From JAYZAP01 sp964645285 (GTDB lineage: Bacteria; Pseudomonadota; Alphaproteobacteria; JAAXGF01), in assembly GCA_964645285.1 (NCBI GenBank), contig CAZYDR010000054.1, forward strand, positions 1 through 24,793: a stretch of 24,793 nt of DNA. The letters run 5' to 3'. Position numbers and translations under genes: made by a program. Below are positions 1-8,149 of the stretch, in pieces. The notes under the pieces are model-generated. The model saw nothing but the letters and a program-made list of their open reading frames with translations, was not told where the DNA came from and searched no databases. Each line of letters opens with the position of its first letter. Positions within the stretch are counted from its first letter, which is position 1.

Positions 1-164
1 AACAGTACAATCACATTCGTCCCCATCAAGCCCTGAATATGCGACCGCCAGTGCCTGAGACTCTATTAGAAAGTGGTACATAGAATGGGGGCTTTACAAT
101 GGGGACACGACATGGTGACAGACAATGGAAACTAGTCTAAATCCAACGGGGAAGGCGAATCAAA

Positions 165-1091
165 ATGACCCGTTCCAATCCCCGCGGCGGCCTCGACAAA
201 GCCGGTAGCATCGATAAAAACTTAAATGGTTTCGAGGTCTTACGCCCATCGGAACAGACCATTTCCGTGGTCATTGCGTCGCCCCATAGCGGCCGCGACT
301 ACAGCCTCGAATTCATCAATCAGACGCGACTCGACCCGCGCTCTTTACGCCGTTCCGAAGACAGTTTTGTCGACGAAATGTTCGCCAGTGCGCCGATAAA
401 CGGAGCGCCGCTGTTACGGGCGCTGTTTCCCCGGGCCTTTGTCGACGCCAATCGCGAGCCCTATGAACTCGACGCGGCGATGTACAGCGACACCCTGCCC
501 GATTACGTCAACACCAACTCGCGACGGGTGCTTTCGGGCCTCGGCACCATTGCCCGCATCGTCGCCAACGGCGTCCCGATCTACGGCCGCAAGCTCAGTT
601 TCGCCGAGGCCGAGGCGCGCATCAATGGCTATTACCGGCCTTATCATGCGGTTCTCAGCCGACTGATCGACGACACGGTGGCACGCTTCGGCGGCGCCAT
701 TCTGCTCGACTGTCATTCCATGCCCTCGAGCGGCGGGCCCCTGGACAACAGCCTGGAGTCGGGACCTATTGATATCGTCCTCGGCGACCGTCATGGCCAA
801 TCTTGCCATCCGGCCATCACCGCCATGGCGACCCGGGTGCTGCGCGGCCTTGGGCTCAATGTCCGCCACAACGCACCCTATGCCGGCGGCTTCACCACCG
901 GCCATTACGGCGCCCCCGATAACGGTATTCACGCCCTGCAGATCGAGATCAACCGGGCGCTTTACATGGACGAGATCCGGTTCGAGCGGCGCCAGGGTCT
1001 CGGCGTCATGGCGACTCACATGGCAAGGGTCATCAGGGCCCTGGGAACCATCGACCCGGCGGCGCTGAGCCTCCCCCTGGCGGCCGAATGA
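165..1091 (+). CDS. N-formylglutamate amidohydrolase family protein (HutG-like)
   Basis: 308 residues, full length for the family. It is predicted to hydrolyse N-formyl-L-glutamate, or a related N-formyl/N-acyl amino acid, to the free amino acid and formate in the cytoplasm; this is the last step of one histidine degradation route. Visible family motifs are SPHSG (residues 39-43), the DANREPYELD block (about 94-103), DCHSMP (182-187), GDRHG (207-211), a GGF...HYG block (about 241-249) and QIEIN (259-263). The His and Asp residues in these blocks fit a metal-dependent hydrolase. The ATG is preceded by a GGGGAAGG-like ribosome binding site. No other hut gene is nearby, so a true role in histidine catabolism is not shown. 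The stop overlaps the next start as ATGA, which indicates translational coupling to the acetyltransferase remnant. Confidence 0.9.
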   Translation: MTRSNPRGGLDKAGSIDKNLNGFEVLRPSEQTISVVIASPHSGRDYSLEFINQTRLDPRSLRRSEDSFVDEMFASAPINGAPLLRALFPRAFVDANREPYELDAAMYSDTLPDYVNTNSRRVLSGLGTIARIVANGVPIYGRKLSFAEAEARINGYYRPYHAVLSRLIDDTVARFGGAILLDCHSMPSSGGPLDNSLESGPIDIVLGDRHGQSCHPAITAMATRVLRGLGLNVRHNAPYAGGFTTGHYGAPDNGIHALQIEINRALYMDEIRFERRQGLGVMATHMARVIRALGTIDPAALSLPLAAE

Positions 1092-1631
1092 TCGCCGATC
1101 CGTCGCCTCTCGTCCGCGACCCGACCCCCGCCGACATTCCGGCAATTCAGACCATCTACGGCCATCATGTGATCCATGGCGTCGCCTCGTTCGAGGATGC
1201 CGCGCCGGATGTCGAGGAGATGACCCGGCGGCGCGACGAAGTTCTCGCCGCCGGCCTGCCTTACCTGGTGGCCTAACTTGACGGCGCCGTGGCGGGCTTT
1301 TCCTGCGCAACGCGTTATCGCTTCCGCCCGGCCTACCGCAAACTCCCTGGAGACCACGGTTTACATAGCTCCAGAGGCGCTGGGCCAGGGCGCCGGCCGG
1401 GCCCTTCTGGGCGTACTGGTCGAGCGCTGCGCGGGACCCGGCTATCGCCGGATAATCGGCGTCATCGGCGACAGCGACAACACCGCGTCGATCAAACTGT
1501 ACGAGGCCGTCGGCTTTCGCCAAGCCGGGCTGCTGCGTTCCGTGGGCTACAAACACGGCCGCTGGCTCGGCAGCGTCTTCATGCAGCGCGACCTGGGCCA
1601 CGGCGACCCCGCGCCGCCTGATCGCATTTAG
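1088..1631 (+). pseudogene. GNAT acetyltransferase (phosphinothricin acetyltransferase-like), broken by a stop and a frameshift
   Basis: The conceptual protein is about 180 residues, the usual length of the phosphinothricin/L-amino-acid N-acetyltransferase group of GNAT enzymes. The first 62 codons (RDPTPADIPAIQTIYGHHV onward) end at TAA 1274-1276, exactly where the family continues LVAELDG; the same frame then continues LDGAVAGFSCATRYRFRPAYR. At the AAA run 1340-1342 the frame moves by one base, and the rest (VYIAPEALGQGAGRALLG, the acetyl-CoA loop, and IGDSDNTASIKLYEAVGF) is read in the next frame to 1631. Removing one A would restore the frame. Two independent lesions suggest a real pseudogene, although errors in the sequence remain possible. 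Its start overlaps the stop of the upstream amidohydrolase (ATGA). Confidence 0.85.
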
Positions 1632-1707
1632 CCCCTGGGCGTTCATACTTTGGCATGGTTATTGCGGTTATCTGGCAAGAGTAAACTGTCATGGACGAGC
1701 TTCGGCG

Positions 1708-2403
1708 ATGCAGGGACACGGCAAAATCGGGCGCTGGACGCGCCCCGTTATCTTGGGCTTTTTGGCGCTGTTTGTCAGCGTTTCCGCGGGATTCAGTACG
1801 GCCGCGGCAACGCCGAGCGAAACCGAAGCGGCCATCTGCGCTCAGGCGACCGCCGCCACCGAGGTCGACCAGAGCCTGCCGACACTCATACTTGGCGCCA
1901 TTTTCCTGGCCGAAACCGGTCGCTGGGATGCCGCCCGCAAGGCAAGTTATGCCTGGCCCTGGACCGTGACGTCCGGCGACGACGCCCGTTGTCTCGCCAC
2001 CAAGGCCGAAGTCATCGCCGTGGTCGAGGACATGCAGACCCAGGGCGTCACCAACATTGACGTCGGCTGCATGCAGATCAACCTGGGTTATCACCCGGAC
2101 GCTTTCACCAGCCTCGACCAGGCTTTCGACCCCATGGCCAATGCCGCCTACGCCGGCACGTTCCTCCGCCAACTCCAGGATACCCATCGCTCGTGGAGCC
2201 GGACCATCGCCACCTATCACTCATCGACCCGGAAATTCGGCCTACCCTACCTCAAGCGCGTCCAGCACCTGTGGATGACCGAACGCCGCCACGTCAACGA
2301 ACTTGAGCGCGACAAGCGCATGGAGACCTACGAGGAGCAAAAGGCGGCCCTGGCCCAGATCGTCTCGTCAGTCGTCAAGGTCGAGGTGCTGCCGGCAAAT
2401 TGA
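1708..2403 (+). CDS. Secreted lytic transglycosylase-like (SLT domain) protein
   Basis: 231 residues. Residues 1-33 look like a signal peptide: a basic start (HGKIGRWTR), a hydrophobic core (VILGFLALFVSVSAG) and an Ala-rich end, which would place the protein in the periplasm. The SLT/lysozyme-like fold follows. AETG with Glu69 is the likely catalytic acid, and the YAWPWTV and DVGCMQINLGYHPDAF blocks (about 81-134) are typical of small alphaproteobacterial transglycosylase-domain proteins; GCMQIN corresponds to the GLMQI motif of the fold. YHSSTRKFGLPYLKRV forms the end of the domain, followed by a charged helical tail (about 190-222). It is expected to cleave the MurNAc-GlcNAc bond of peptidoglycan. 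The ATG at 1708 was chosen because it begins the signal peptide; the ribosome binding site is weak. There is no obvious functional tie to the neighbours. Confidence 0.8.
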   Translation: MQGHGKIGRWTRPVILGFLALFVSVSAGFSTAAATPSETEAAICAQATAATEVDQSLPTLILGAIFLAETGRWDAARKASYAWPWTVTSGDDARCLATKAEVIAVVEDMQTQGVTNIDVGCMQINLGYHPDAFTSLDQAFDPMANAAYAGTFLRQLQDTHRSWSRTIATYHSSTRKFGLPYLKRVQHLWMTERRHVNELERDKRMETYEEQKAALAQIVSSVVKVEVLPAN

Positions 2404-2473
2404 ACCGGGGGCTGCGCCGACGCCGCCGATGGTCTACACATGACGCCAAGTGTTATGTGAGGGAGCCAAGGCC

Positions 2474-2773
2474 ATGGCCGGGACGCCCGACGGGCTGTTT
2501 ATTCGCGTTGCCGAGATCGACCGGCGTACTGTCGCCATCACTGTTGATGGTGTGGCGCTGACGGCGCTAGACGGCGACACCCTGGCGACCGCTCTGCTGA
2601 CCCACGGGCGCCATCTGCGGCAATCGGAATTCGGTGACGGCCCGCTCGCCGGGTTCTGCCTCATGGGCGCGTGCCAGGACTGTTGGGTCAACCTCGGTGA
2701 CGGCCGGCGGGTGCGGGCCTGTACTACTCTTGTGGCCGACGGCATGACCATCCACACGGGCAACGACCTGTGA
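2474..2773 (+). CDS. Small 2Fe-2S subunit of an HcnA/opine oxidase-type dehydrogenase
   Basis: 99 residues from ATG 2474, which has GGGAG at a good distance upstream; a GTG at 2450 would add eight residues and is less likely. It is a ferredoxin-like domain with one [2Fe-2S] cluster: Cys62, Cys67, Cys70 and Cys83 form the C-x4-C-x2-C...C pattern of HcnA, the small subunits of opine oxidase and D-hydroxyproline dehydrogenase, and the N-terminus of sarcosine oxidase alpha. It should pass electrons between the two flavoprotein subunits encoded next. Its stop overlaps the GTG start of the next gene as GTGA, a strong sign of a fixed-ratio complex. The substrate cannot be read from this subunit. Confidence 0.85.
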   Translation: MAGTPDGLFIRVAEIDRRTVAITVDGVALTALDGDTLATALLTHGRHLRQSEFGDGPLAGFCLMGACQDCWVNLGDGRRVRACTTLVADGMTIHTGNDL

Positions 2774-4137
2774 GTGAGCCCCAGGTTCTGGTGATTGGCG
2801 CCGGCCCGGCCGGGGTACGCGCCGCCGAGGCTCTCGTGGCCGGTGGTATAAGCCCGGTGGTCGTCGACGAAAGCCCGCGCAGCGGCGGCCAGATCTATCG
2901 CCAGCCACCGGACGGGTTCACGCGGCCCGGCAAAGCGCTCTACGGCTTCGAGGCCGGGCGGGCACAACGGCTTCATCAGACCTTCGCGAGCCTCCAGAAC
3001 CACATGGACTATCGCCCCGAGACCCTGGTGTGGAACATTCGCGACGGCGTTGCTCATACGGCGCAAGACGGGGCGCATGGCGAAATTCCGTTCGACGCTA
3101 TCATCATCGCAACCGGCGCTCACGATCGCGTGGCGCCGTTCCCCGGCTGGACCACTCCCGGCGTCTTTACCCTGGGCGGCACTCAGGTGGCGCTCAAATA
3201 TCAGGGTTGCGCGATCGGCCGCCGGGTTGCCTTTGTCGGCACCGGGCCGCTGCTGACCCTGGTCGCCTGGCAATACGCCAAGGCCGGGACCGAGGTGGCA
3301 GCCGTCATCGACAGCGCTACCCTGGGCGAGGAATTGGGCGCTTTGGGCACCCTCGCCAAGGACCCGACGACCCTGGCCAAGGGCCTCTACTACACCGCCA
3401 GCCTGCGCACCCGGAGGGTGCCGCTGAGCCACGGCGCGGTTCCTCTGGAAGCCGAGGGCGACGGCCGGGTCGAAGCCCTGCGCTACCGCGACGGCGCCGG
3501 CCGCGAACAGCGGGTCGCCTGTGACGCCATCGCCACCGGCTACGGCCTGACCCCCGAGACCCGGCTGGCCGATATCGCCGGCTGCCGCTTCGCCTTCCAT
3601 GAACCATCGCGCCAATGGCTGCCCGAGACCGACGACGACGGCCGCACCGCCGTGGCCCGGGTTTACCTGGCCGGCGACGGCATGGGCATCGCCGGCGCCA
3701 ACGCCGCCGAGGCCCGGGGCGCCCTGGCGTCCTTCGCCGTGCTTGCTGATCTCGGTCGCAGCGTGCCCATGACAAGGGTTGCCGGGCACCGCCGCCAACT
3801 CGCCGCCGCCCGGCGGTTCGCCGCCGCTCTCGACGGCGCCTTCGCTTATCCGGCGGACCTGGCCGCGACCATGGCCGACGACACCATCCTGTGCCGCTGC
3901 GAGGCGATCCGGGCCGGTAAGTTACGCCATGCCGCCAACGACCTGGGAGCCAACGAATTGAACCGCGCCAAGGCCCTGACCCGCGTTGCCATGGGGCGCT
4001 GTCAGGGCCGCATGTGCGGCGCGGCGGCAGCCGAGGTTCTGGCCGCCGCGCTCCATACCCCGATCGACCAGGTCGAACGCCTACGCGGCGCGGCGCCGGC
4101 CAAGCCGGTGCCCCTGAGCCTAGGGGCCAAGCCATGA
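2770..4137 (+). CDS. FAD/NAD-type oxidoreductase subunit with C-terminal 2Fe-2S domain (HcnB/OoxA-like)
   Basis: 455 residues with a GTG start inside the stop of the upstream gene. The N-terminus carries a dinucleotide-binding motif (GAGPAG, 10-15), followed by SGGQIYRQPP, typical of the HcnB / opine oxidase A / D-hydroxyproline dehydrogenase alpha group. A second Rossmann motif lies at GTGPLL (about 157-162), and GDGMGIAGANAAEARG (about 301-316) is the second FAD contact. The C-terminal part is a BFD-like [2Fe-2S] domain with Cys375, Cys377, Cys411 and Cys416 (CRC ... CQGRMC). Together with the flanking genes it should form a membrane-linked or cytosolic amine/amino acid dehydrogenase. The family includes cyanide synthase, but sequence alone does not distinguish that from opine, hydroxyproline or proline oxidation. 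Confidence 0.88.
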   Translation: MSEPQVLVIGAGPAGVRAAEALVAGGISPVVVDESPRSGGQIYRQPPDGFTRPGKALYGFEAGRAQRLHQTFASLQNHMDYRPETLVWNIRDGVAHTAQDGAHGEIPFDAIIIATGAHDRVAPFPGWTTPGVFTLGGTQVALKYQGCAIGRRVAFVGTGPLLTLVAWQYAKAGTEVAAVIDSATLGEELGALGTLAKDPTTLAKGLYYTASLRTRRVPLSHGAVPLEAEGDGRVEALRYRDGAGREQRVACDAIATGYGLTPETRLADIAGCRFAFHEPSRQWLPETDDDGRTAVARVYLAGDGMGIAGANAAEARGALASFAVLADLGRSVPMTRVAGHRRQLAAARRFAAALDGAFAYPADLAATMADDTILCRCEAIRAGKLRHAANDLGANELNRAKALTRVAMGRCQGRMCGAAAAEVLAAALHTPIDQVERLRGAAPAKPVPLSLGAKP

Positions 4138-5261
4138 CCATCGACACTGAAGTCGCCATCGTTGGCGGCGGCATCGCCGGCTGTGCCACGGCGCTCTATC
4201 TGGCTCAGCGTGATGTACCCGTGGTGATGCTGGAGAAGGGCATGGCCGGGGCCCAGGCCAGCGGTGTCAACTTTGGCGGTGTGCGTCAACAGGGCCGGCT
4301 GCTGCCCGAACTACCCCTGGCTCGGCGATCGCGCGAAATCTGGCCGCGCCTGGCGTCGATCATCGGCACGGATTGCGAGTTTGTCGCCAGCGGCCACCTC
4401 AAACTGGCCCGCGATGATGCGGACTGCGAGGAATTGGCGGCCTACGCCGTAGCGGCGCGGGACTACGGCCTCAATCTCGACGTGCTTGACGGCGACCAGA
4501 CCCGGCGCCGCTTCCCCTGGCTGTCCGATGCGGTTGCCGGCGCCTCCCTGTGCCCCAAGGACGGGCAGGCCAACCCGCGACTGGTCGGTCCGGCCTTCGC
4601 CCGCGCGGCGCGCGCCGCCGGCGCCGACATCCGAGAGGACACTGAGGTCACCGGCTTCGCCCATGACGGCCAAGCTCACGATGGCCGGGGCTTCGAGCTT
4701 ACCACCGCGGGCGGTCAGGTGGTCCGCGCCCGCCAGATGCTCAACTGCGCCGGCGCCTGGGGCGCCAGCGTGGCGGCGGCCTTCGGCGAGACCGTGCCGC
4801 TAGCCGCTATCGCGCCGCAAATGGTGGTGACCGAACCGACCCGCCACTTCATCGAGCCGGCGCTCGGCATGTGCGACACCGGCATCTATCTGCGCCAGGT
4901 GGCGCGCGGCAACGTGGTCTTCGGCGGCGGCGCCGGCATTGCCGACACGGTGGCCAGCCGGGCCTACGTGTTGCCCGAGCATACCCTGGCGGCAGGCGCC
5001 CTGGCGGCATCCCTGATCCCGCGATTGGCCAACCTGCAGATCATCCGGGTGTGGACCGGCATTGAAGGTGAAATGCCCGACGCCCTGCCGGTCATCGGCC
5101 CGAGCCAGACCACCGCCGGCCTGTGGCACGCCTTCGGCTTCTCCGGCCACGGCTTCCAGCTCGGCCCGGTCATGGGCGACATCCTCGGCGAGTTGCTGAC
5201 CAGCGGCCAAACCCCAACCCCCATCGAGGCCTTCCGTATCGGCCGTTTCGCGAGCAACTAG
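4134..5261 (+). CDS. DAO-family FAD oxidoreductase subunit (HcnC/OoxB/SoxB-like)
   Basis: 375 residues from ATG 4134, whose ATGA overlaps the stop of the previous gene; an upstream in-frame extension has no family similarity. It begins TEVAIVGGGIAGCATALYLA, the FAD-binding beta-alpha-beta motif (GGGIAG, 11-16), then EKG for the ribose contact. The C-terminal block GIEGEMPDALPVIG ... WHAFGFSGHGFQLGP is characteristic of the D-amino-acid oxidase / sarcosine oxidase beta / HcnC family and forms the substrate and flavin pocket. It is expected to be the substrate-oxidising subunit, taking two electrons from an amino acid, N-methyl amino acid, opine or D-hydroxyproline. The TAG stop shares the CTAG palindrome with the end of the opposite-strand pseudogene. 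Confidence 0.88.
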   Translation: MTIDTEVAIVGGGIAGCATALYLAQRDVPVVMLEKGMAGAQASGVNFGGVRQQGRLLPELPLARRSREIWPRLASIIGTDCEFVASGHLKLARDDADCEELAAYAVAARDYGLNLDVLDGDQTRRRFPWLSDAVAGASLCPKDGQANPRLVGPAFARAARAAGADIREDTEVTGFAHDGQAHDGRGFELTTAGGQVVRARQMLNCAGAWGASVAAAFGETVPLAAIAPQMVVTEPTRHFIEPALGMCDTGIYLRQVARGNVVFGGGAGIADTVASRAYVLPEHTLAAGALAASLIPRLANLQIIRVWTGIEGEMPDALPVIGPSQTTAGLWHAFGFSGHGFQLGPVMGDILGELLTSGQTPTPIEAFRIGRFASN

Positions 5262-5803
5262 TCACCAAACCTGACTGAGTGGATGATGGTCTCGCCGGTC
5301 GCCAGCCAGGCGTCTTCGAGCTCGCGGGTGACGTTGAAGGTGACGAGCAGCAGGCGCCCGTGGAGCGACGTGCCGGTCAGCAGGTTGTGGACTTCGGTGT
5401 CGAAGGCGGGGGTGCGCAGGTCGAGCAGGAAGAAGTCGCGGCCGCTGATTTAAAGCAGCTCGCTGCGATACCATTGGGCCGACGGATAGAGATTTCGGAT
5501 CATCCTCACCGTGGCGTCGAGAACCGCCGGAATTTCGTCTGGTCTAATCGCGTAGTCGGTGTGGTTGAAGGCCACGTTGACGCTGCCGTCGGGGTTGGTG
5601 AAGACCAGGGTGGGCCGCCGCTCGGTGGGATATTTGAAGCGCATCATCTCCTCGCCCATGACCTCGAAGGTCACCGGTAGTAACAGGGTGACCTTGCCGC
5701 CGAGCACGGTGCGCGGCGCGAGCTGCGCCGCTCCGGCGGCGGCGCTGACCGGACCAACCTGAATCATGACGATAACAGCGGCAACCATTCGTGCCATGGC
5801 CAA
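5258..5803 (-). pseudogene. Secreted protein of unknown function interrupted by an in-frame TAA
   Basis: Reading from ATG 5803 gives a signal-peptide-like start (MAMARMVAAVIVMIQVG then Ala-rich) and a domain with KVTLLLPVTFEVM, RRPTLVFTNPDGSVNVAFNHTD and NLYPSAQWYRSELL. The frame then meets TAA at 5452-5450 and continues without shift as ISGRDFFLLDLRTPAFDTEV ... LLLVTFNVTRELEDAW ... TIIHSVRFGD to TAG at 5260-5258. The part after the stop clearly continues the same domain, so the intact protein would be about 180 residues. A single CAA-to-TAA change would explain the lesion. I do not recognise a named function; it looks like a periplasmic or lipid-anchored protein. The final TAG overlaps the stop of the convergent oxidoreductase gene. 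It could be a real pseudogene, a sequencing error, or a gene with tolerated readthrough. Confidence 0.7.
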
Positions 5804-5913
5804 ATCCTCCGCGAGCCCTTGTCAGCCTATAGCCTGGCGGCACAATTACCAAGGTGACCGGAAGGGTCAATTTGGGCTATGGTTTGTGCAATCAAAAACC
5901 TTGGGAGGATATT

Positions 5914-7152
5914 ATGAGACTGTTGCAATCAGCTTTTTTGGGCCTCGCCGCCGGTCTGGTGGCCTATGGCGCGACCCCGGCGACACCGGTCCTGGCGGCC
6001 GACAACGTTATCACCATCGGCGCCGCGGTGTCGTTTACCGGCCGCTATGCGGTCAATGGCAAGCACACCAAGAACGGCTACGACCTGGCGGTCGAGCGGG
6101 TCAATTCCATAGGCGGCGTCAATGTGGGCGGCACGTCCTACATACTCAAGATCAAGTATTATGACGATGAATCAACGGCTGCCCGCGGTACTCAGCTGGT
6201 CGAGCGCCTGATCCAGCAGGACGGCGTCAAGCTTATGCTGGGACCCTACAGCTCGGGCATGACCAAGGCCATGGCGCCGGTCGCCGAGAAATACAAAATC
6301 CCCATGGTCGAGGCCAACGGCGCCTCGCGCTCGCTGTTCAACCAGGGCTACCGTTACCTGTTCGCGGTGCTGTCCACGTCGGAGCAGTATCTTAAATCAG
6401 CCATCGATCTGGCCGCCGAGCAGGCCAAGATGGAAGGCCGCGACCCGTCGAGCCTGAAGGTCGCTATCGGCGTGCGCAACGAGCCCTTCGCCCTCGACAT
6501 TCGCGCCGGGGTGCTGGAGGACGCGGCGCGCTACAACATGACCGTGGTGGTCGACGAAAAGCTGCCCAAGGAAGTCAGCGACATGACCACCTTCCTGACC
6601 AAGGTCAAGGCGCTGAAGCCCGATATCCTCGCGGTCTCGGCCCACACCGTCGGCGGCGCCCTGTTCGTGCGTCAGATGCGCGAGCAGCATCTCAATGTAC
6701 CCATGGTCGCCATGACCCATTGCGAGTCCGCAAAGGTCACCAACGCCGAGGAATTCGGCAACGCCGGCGAGGGCATCCTGTGCGCCGCCCAATGGTCGGA
6801 GAAGCTGGCCTACCAGGACGCCTGGCTCGGCACCGCGGCCGAGTACGCCAAGACCTTCGAGGACACCTACAGCTACGTACCGCCCTATCAGGCGGCCGAA
6901 TCCAGCGCCGCCGTACTGGTCTATGCGGACGCTATCGCCCGGGCCGGCTCGCTCGACACCGAGGCTATTCGCGATGCCCTGGCAGCGACTGATATGCAGA
7001 CCTTTTACGGCAACGTGAAGTTCGCTCCGACCGGCCAGAACATCGCCAAGCCCATGGTTCTGCGGCAGATCCAGGGCGGTGAATACAGGCTTGTGGCACC
7101 GTTGGCCTGGGCCGACAGTAAGTTGGCGTTTCCGCGTCACGTTGATTACTAG
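5914..7152 (+). CDS. ABC transporter substrate-binding protein (branched-chain amino acid/amide type)
   Basis: 412 residues from ATG 5914, which has GGGAGG five bases upstream; the longer in-frame start lacks a signal peptide at its N-terminus. MRLLQSAFLGLAAGLVAYG... ending VLA-A (near residues 26-29) is a clear secretion signal, so the protein is periplasmic. The mature protein is a type I periplasmic binding fold of the LivJ/urea/amide group: ITIGAAVSFTGRYAVNGK, then GTQLVERLIQQDGVKLMLGPYSSG, a hallmark of the first lobe. It should capture the substrate for the permease encoded downstream. The adjacent oxidoreductase set suggests an amino-acid- or opine-like ligand, but ligand identity is inference. 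A strong hairpin separates it from the permease genes, as is common where binding protein is needed in excess. Confidence 0.92.
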   Translation: MRLLQSAFLGLAAGLVAYGATPATPVLAADNVITIGAAVSFTGRYAVNGKHTKNGYDLAVERVNSIGGVNVGGTSYILKIKYYDDESTAARGTQLVERLIQQDGVKLMLGPYSSGMTKAMAPVAEKYKIPMVEANGASRSLFNQGYRYLFAVLSTSEQYLKSAIDLAAEQAKMEGRDPSSLKVAIGVRNEPFALDIRAGVLEDAARYNMTVVVDEKLPKEVSDMTTFLTKVKALKPDILAVSAHTVGGALFVRQMREQHLNVPMVAMTHCESAKVTNAEEFGNAGEGILCAAQWSEKLAYQDAWLGTAAEYAKTFEDTYSYVPPYQAAESSAAVLVYADAIARAGSLDTEAIRDALAATDMQTFYGNVKFAPTGQNIAKPMVLRQIQGGEYRLVAPLAWADSKLAFPRHVDY

Positions 7153-7167
7153 TTCCGGCTAATAAGG

Positions 7168-7202
7168 ACGGCCCCGCTTCGCCCCACCGGCGGCGGGGCC
7201 GT
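7168..7202 (+). terminator. GC-rich hairpin between binding protein and permease genes
   Basis: ACGGCCCCGC (7168-7177) pairs perfectly with GCGGGGCCGT (7193-7202) across a 15-base loop. There is no T run after it, so it is more likely a partial attenuator or mRNA-stabilising 3' structure than a full intrinsic terminator. It would allow higher expression of the binding protein than of the membrane and ATPase subunits. Confidence 0.6.
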
Positions 7203-7267
7203 ACGCTATTCGCCCAACGAGGTTTGGGAGCGCCGTCATCGATACAATTCTGGCCAATATTGACTTG

Positions 7268-8149
7268 ATGATCATGGTGCCGCCCCTGGTGGTACAGTTG
7301 TTGGTCAACGGTGTGCTGGCCGGCGCCATTTTTGCGCTCTGCGCCTATGGCATGGCTCTGGTCTGGGGGGTGATGAACATTATCAACATCGCCCAGGGCG
7401 AGTTCATTGTCCTTGGCGGCTTCATCACGGTGCTACTGGCCGACGCCGGCCTGCATCCGCTGTTCGGCATCATCGCGGCACCAGTGGTGCTCTATGGCGT
7501 CGGATTTGCGATCTATCACACGGTCATCCGCCGGGTGGTTTCCAAGGACATCTTCGTCTCGCTGCTGGCCACCTTCGGCGTCAGCATCCTGTTGCAACAA
7601 CTCATGAACCAGATATTCGGCGCCGATATCCGCCGGGCCCGTCATAGCATGGGCAACTGGGCGTTCTTTGACGGCATCGTCACGGTCGATCATATCAAGC
7701 TGGTGGCGGCGCTGGTGGCGTTGGCCGTAGCCATCGTGCTGGTAACTTTCCTCAAGCGCTCGCGCCTCGGCCAGGCGATCCGCGCCACCGCCCAGAACCC
7801 GCGGGCGGCGCGCACCGTCGGGATTGATACCGAGAAGGTCTACGCCGCCACCTTCGCCATCAATGCCGCGCTCTGCGGCGCCGCCGGCGCCCTGGTCGCC
7901 ATGGTCTGGGTGATTGAGCCCTATCTCGGCCTGATCTTCACCATTCGCTCGTTCATGATCGTTGTGGTCGCCGGCCTCGGCAACCTGGCCGGTGTCATCG
8001 CCGCCGGTATCGGCCTCGGGGCCGCCGAAAACTTTGCCGGATTCATCCTCGGCACGGAATTCCAGATCGCCTTCGTGTTCGGCCTGCTGGTGGTCATCCT
8101 GGTCGGCCGCAGCACATTGCTGGCCCGTCAACGGCGGTATTTGAAATGA
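7268..8149 (+). CDS. livH: ABC transporter permease, LivH type
   Basis: About 293 residues from ATG 7268; TTG 7265 and ATG 7274 are alternatives. It is a polytopic inner-membrane permease with repeated hydrophobic segments. LLVNGVLAGAIFALCAYGMALVWGVMNIINIAQGEF is the standard LivH N-terminus, and FLKRSRLGQAIRATAQNPRAARTVGI carries the conserved cytoplasmic coupling region that meets the ATPases. It pairs with the LivM protein encoded next to form the transport channel. The next gene starts within its stop (ATGA). The best ribosome binding site (GGGAG 7226-7230) lies upstream of an ATC codon at 7238 in the same frame, so the true N-terminus may be about ten residues longer (see findings). Confidence 0.9.
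   Translation: MIMVPPLVVQLLVNGVLAGAIFALCAYGMALVWGVMNIINIAQGEFIVLGGFITVLLADAGLHPLFGIIAAPVVLYGVGFAIYHTVIRRVVSKDIFVSLLATFGVSILLQQLMNQIFGADIRRARHSMGNWAFFDGIVTVDHIKLVAALVALAVAIVLVTFLKRSRLGQAIRATAQNPRAARTVGIDTEKVYAATFAINAALCGAAGALVAMVWVIEPYLGLIFTIRSFMIVVVAGLGNLAGVIAAGIGLGAAENFAGFILGTEFQIAFVFGLLVVILVGRSTLLARQRRYLK

Noticed and set aside
414..1646. A 410-codon open frame on the - strand across the amidohydrolase and acetyltransferase genes
   Set aside because: It mirrors recognisable + strand genes, has no family-like sequence and is the usual antisense open frame of GC-rich DNA.
2474..5261. Definite hydrogen cyanide synthase (hcnABC)
   Set aside because: The layout fits, but opine oxidase, D-hydroxyproline dehydrogenase and related enzymes share all visible motifs, so gene symbols were withheld.
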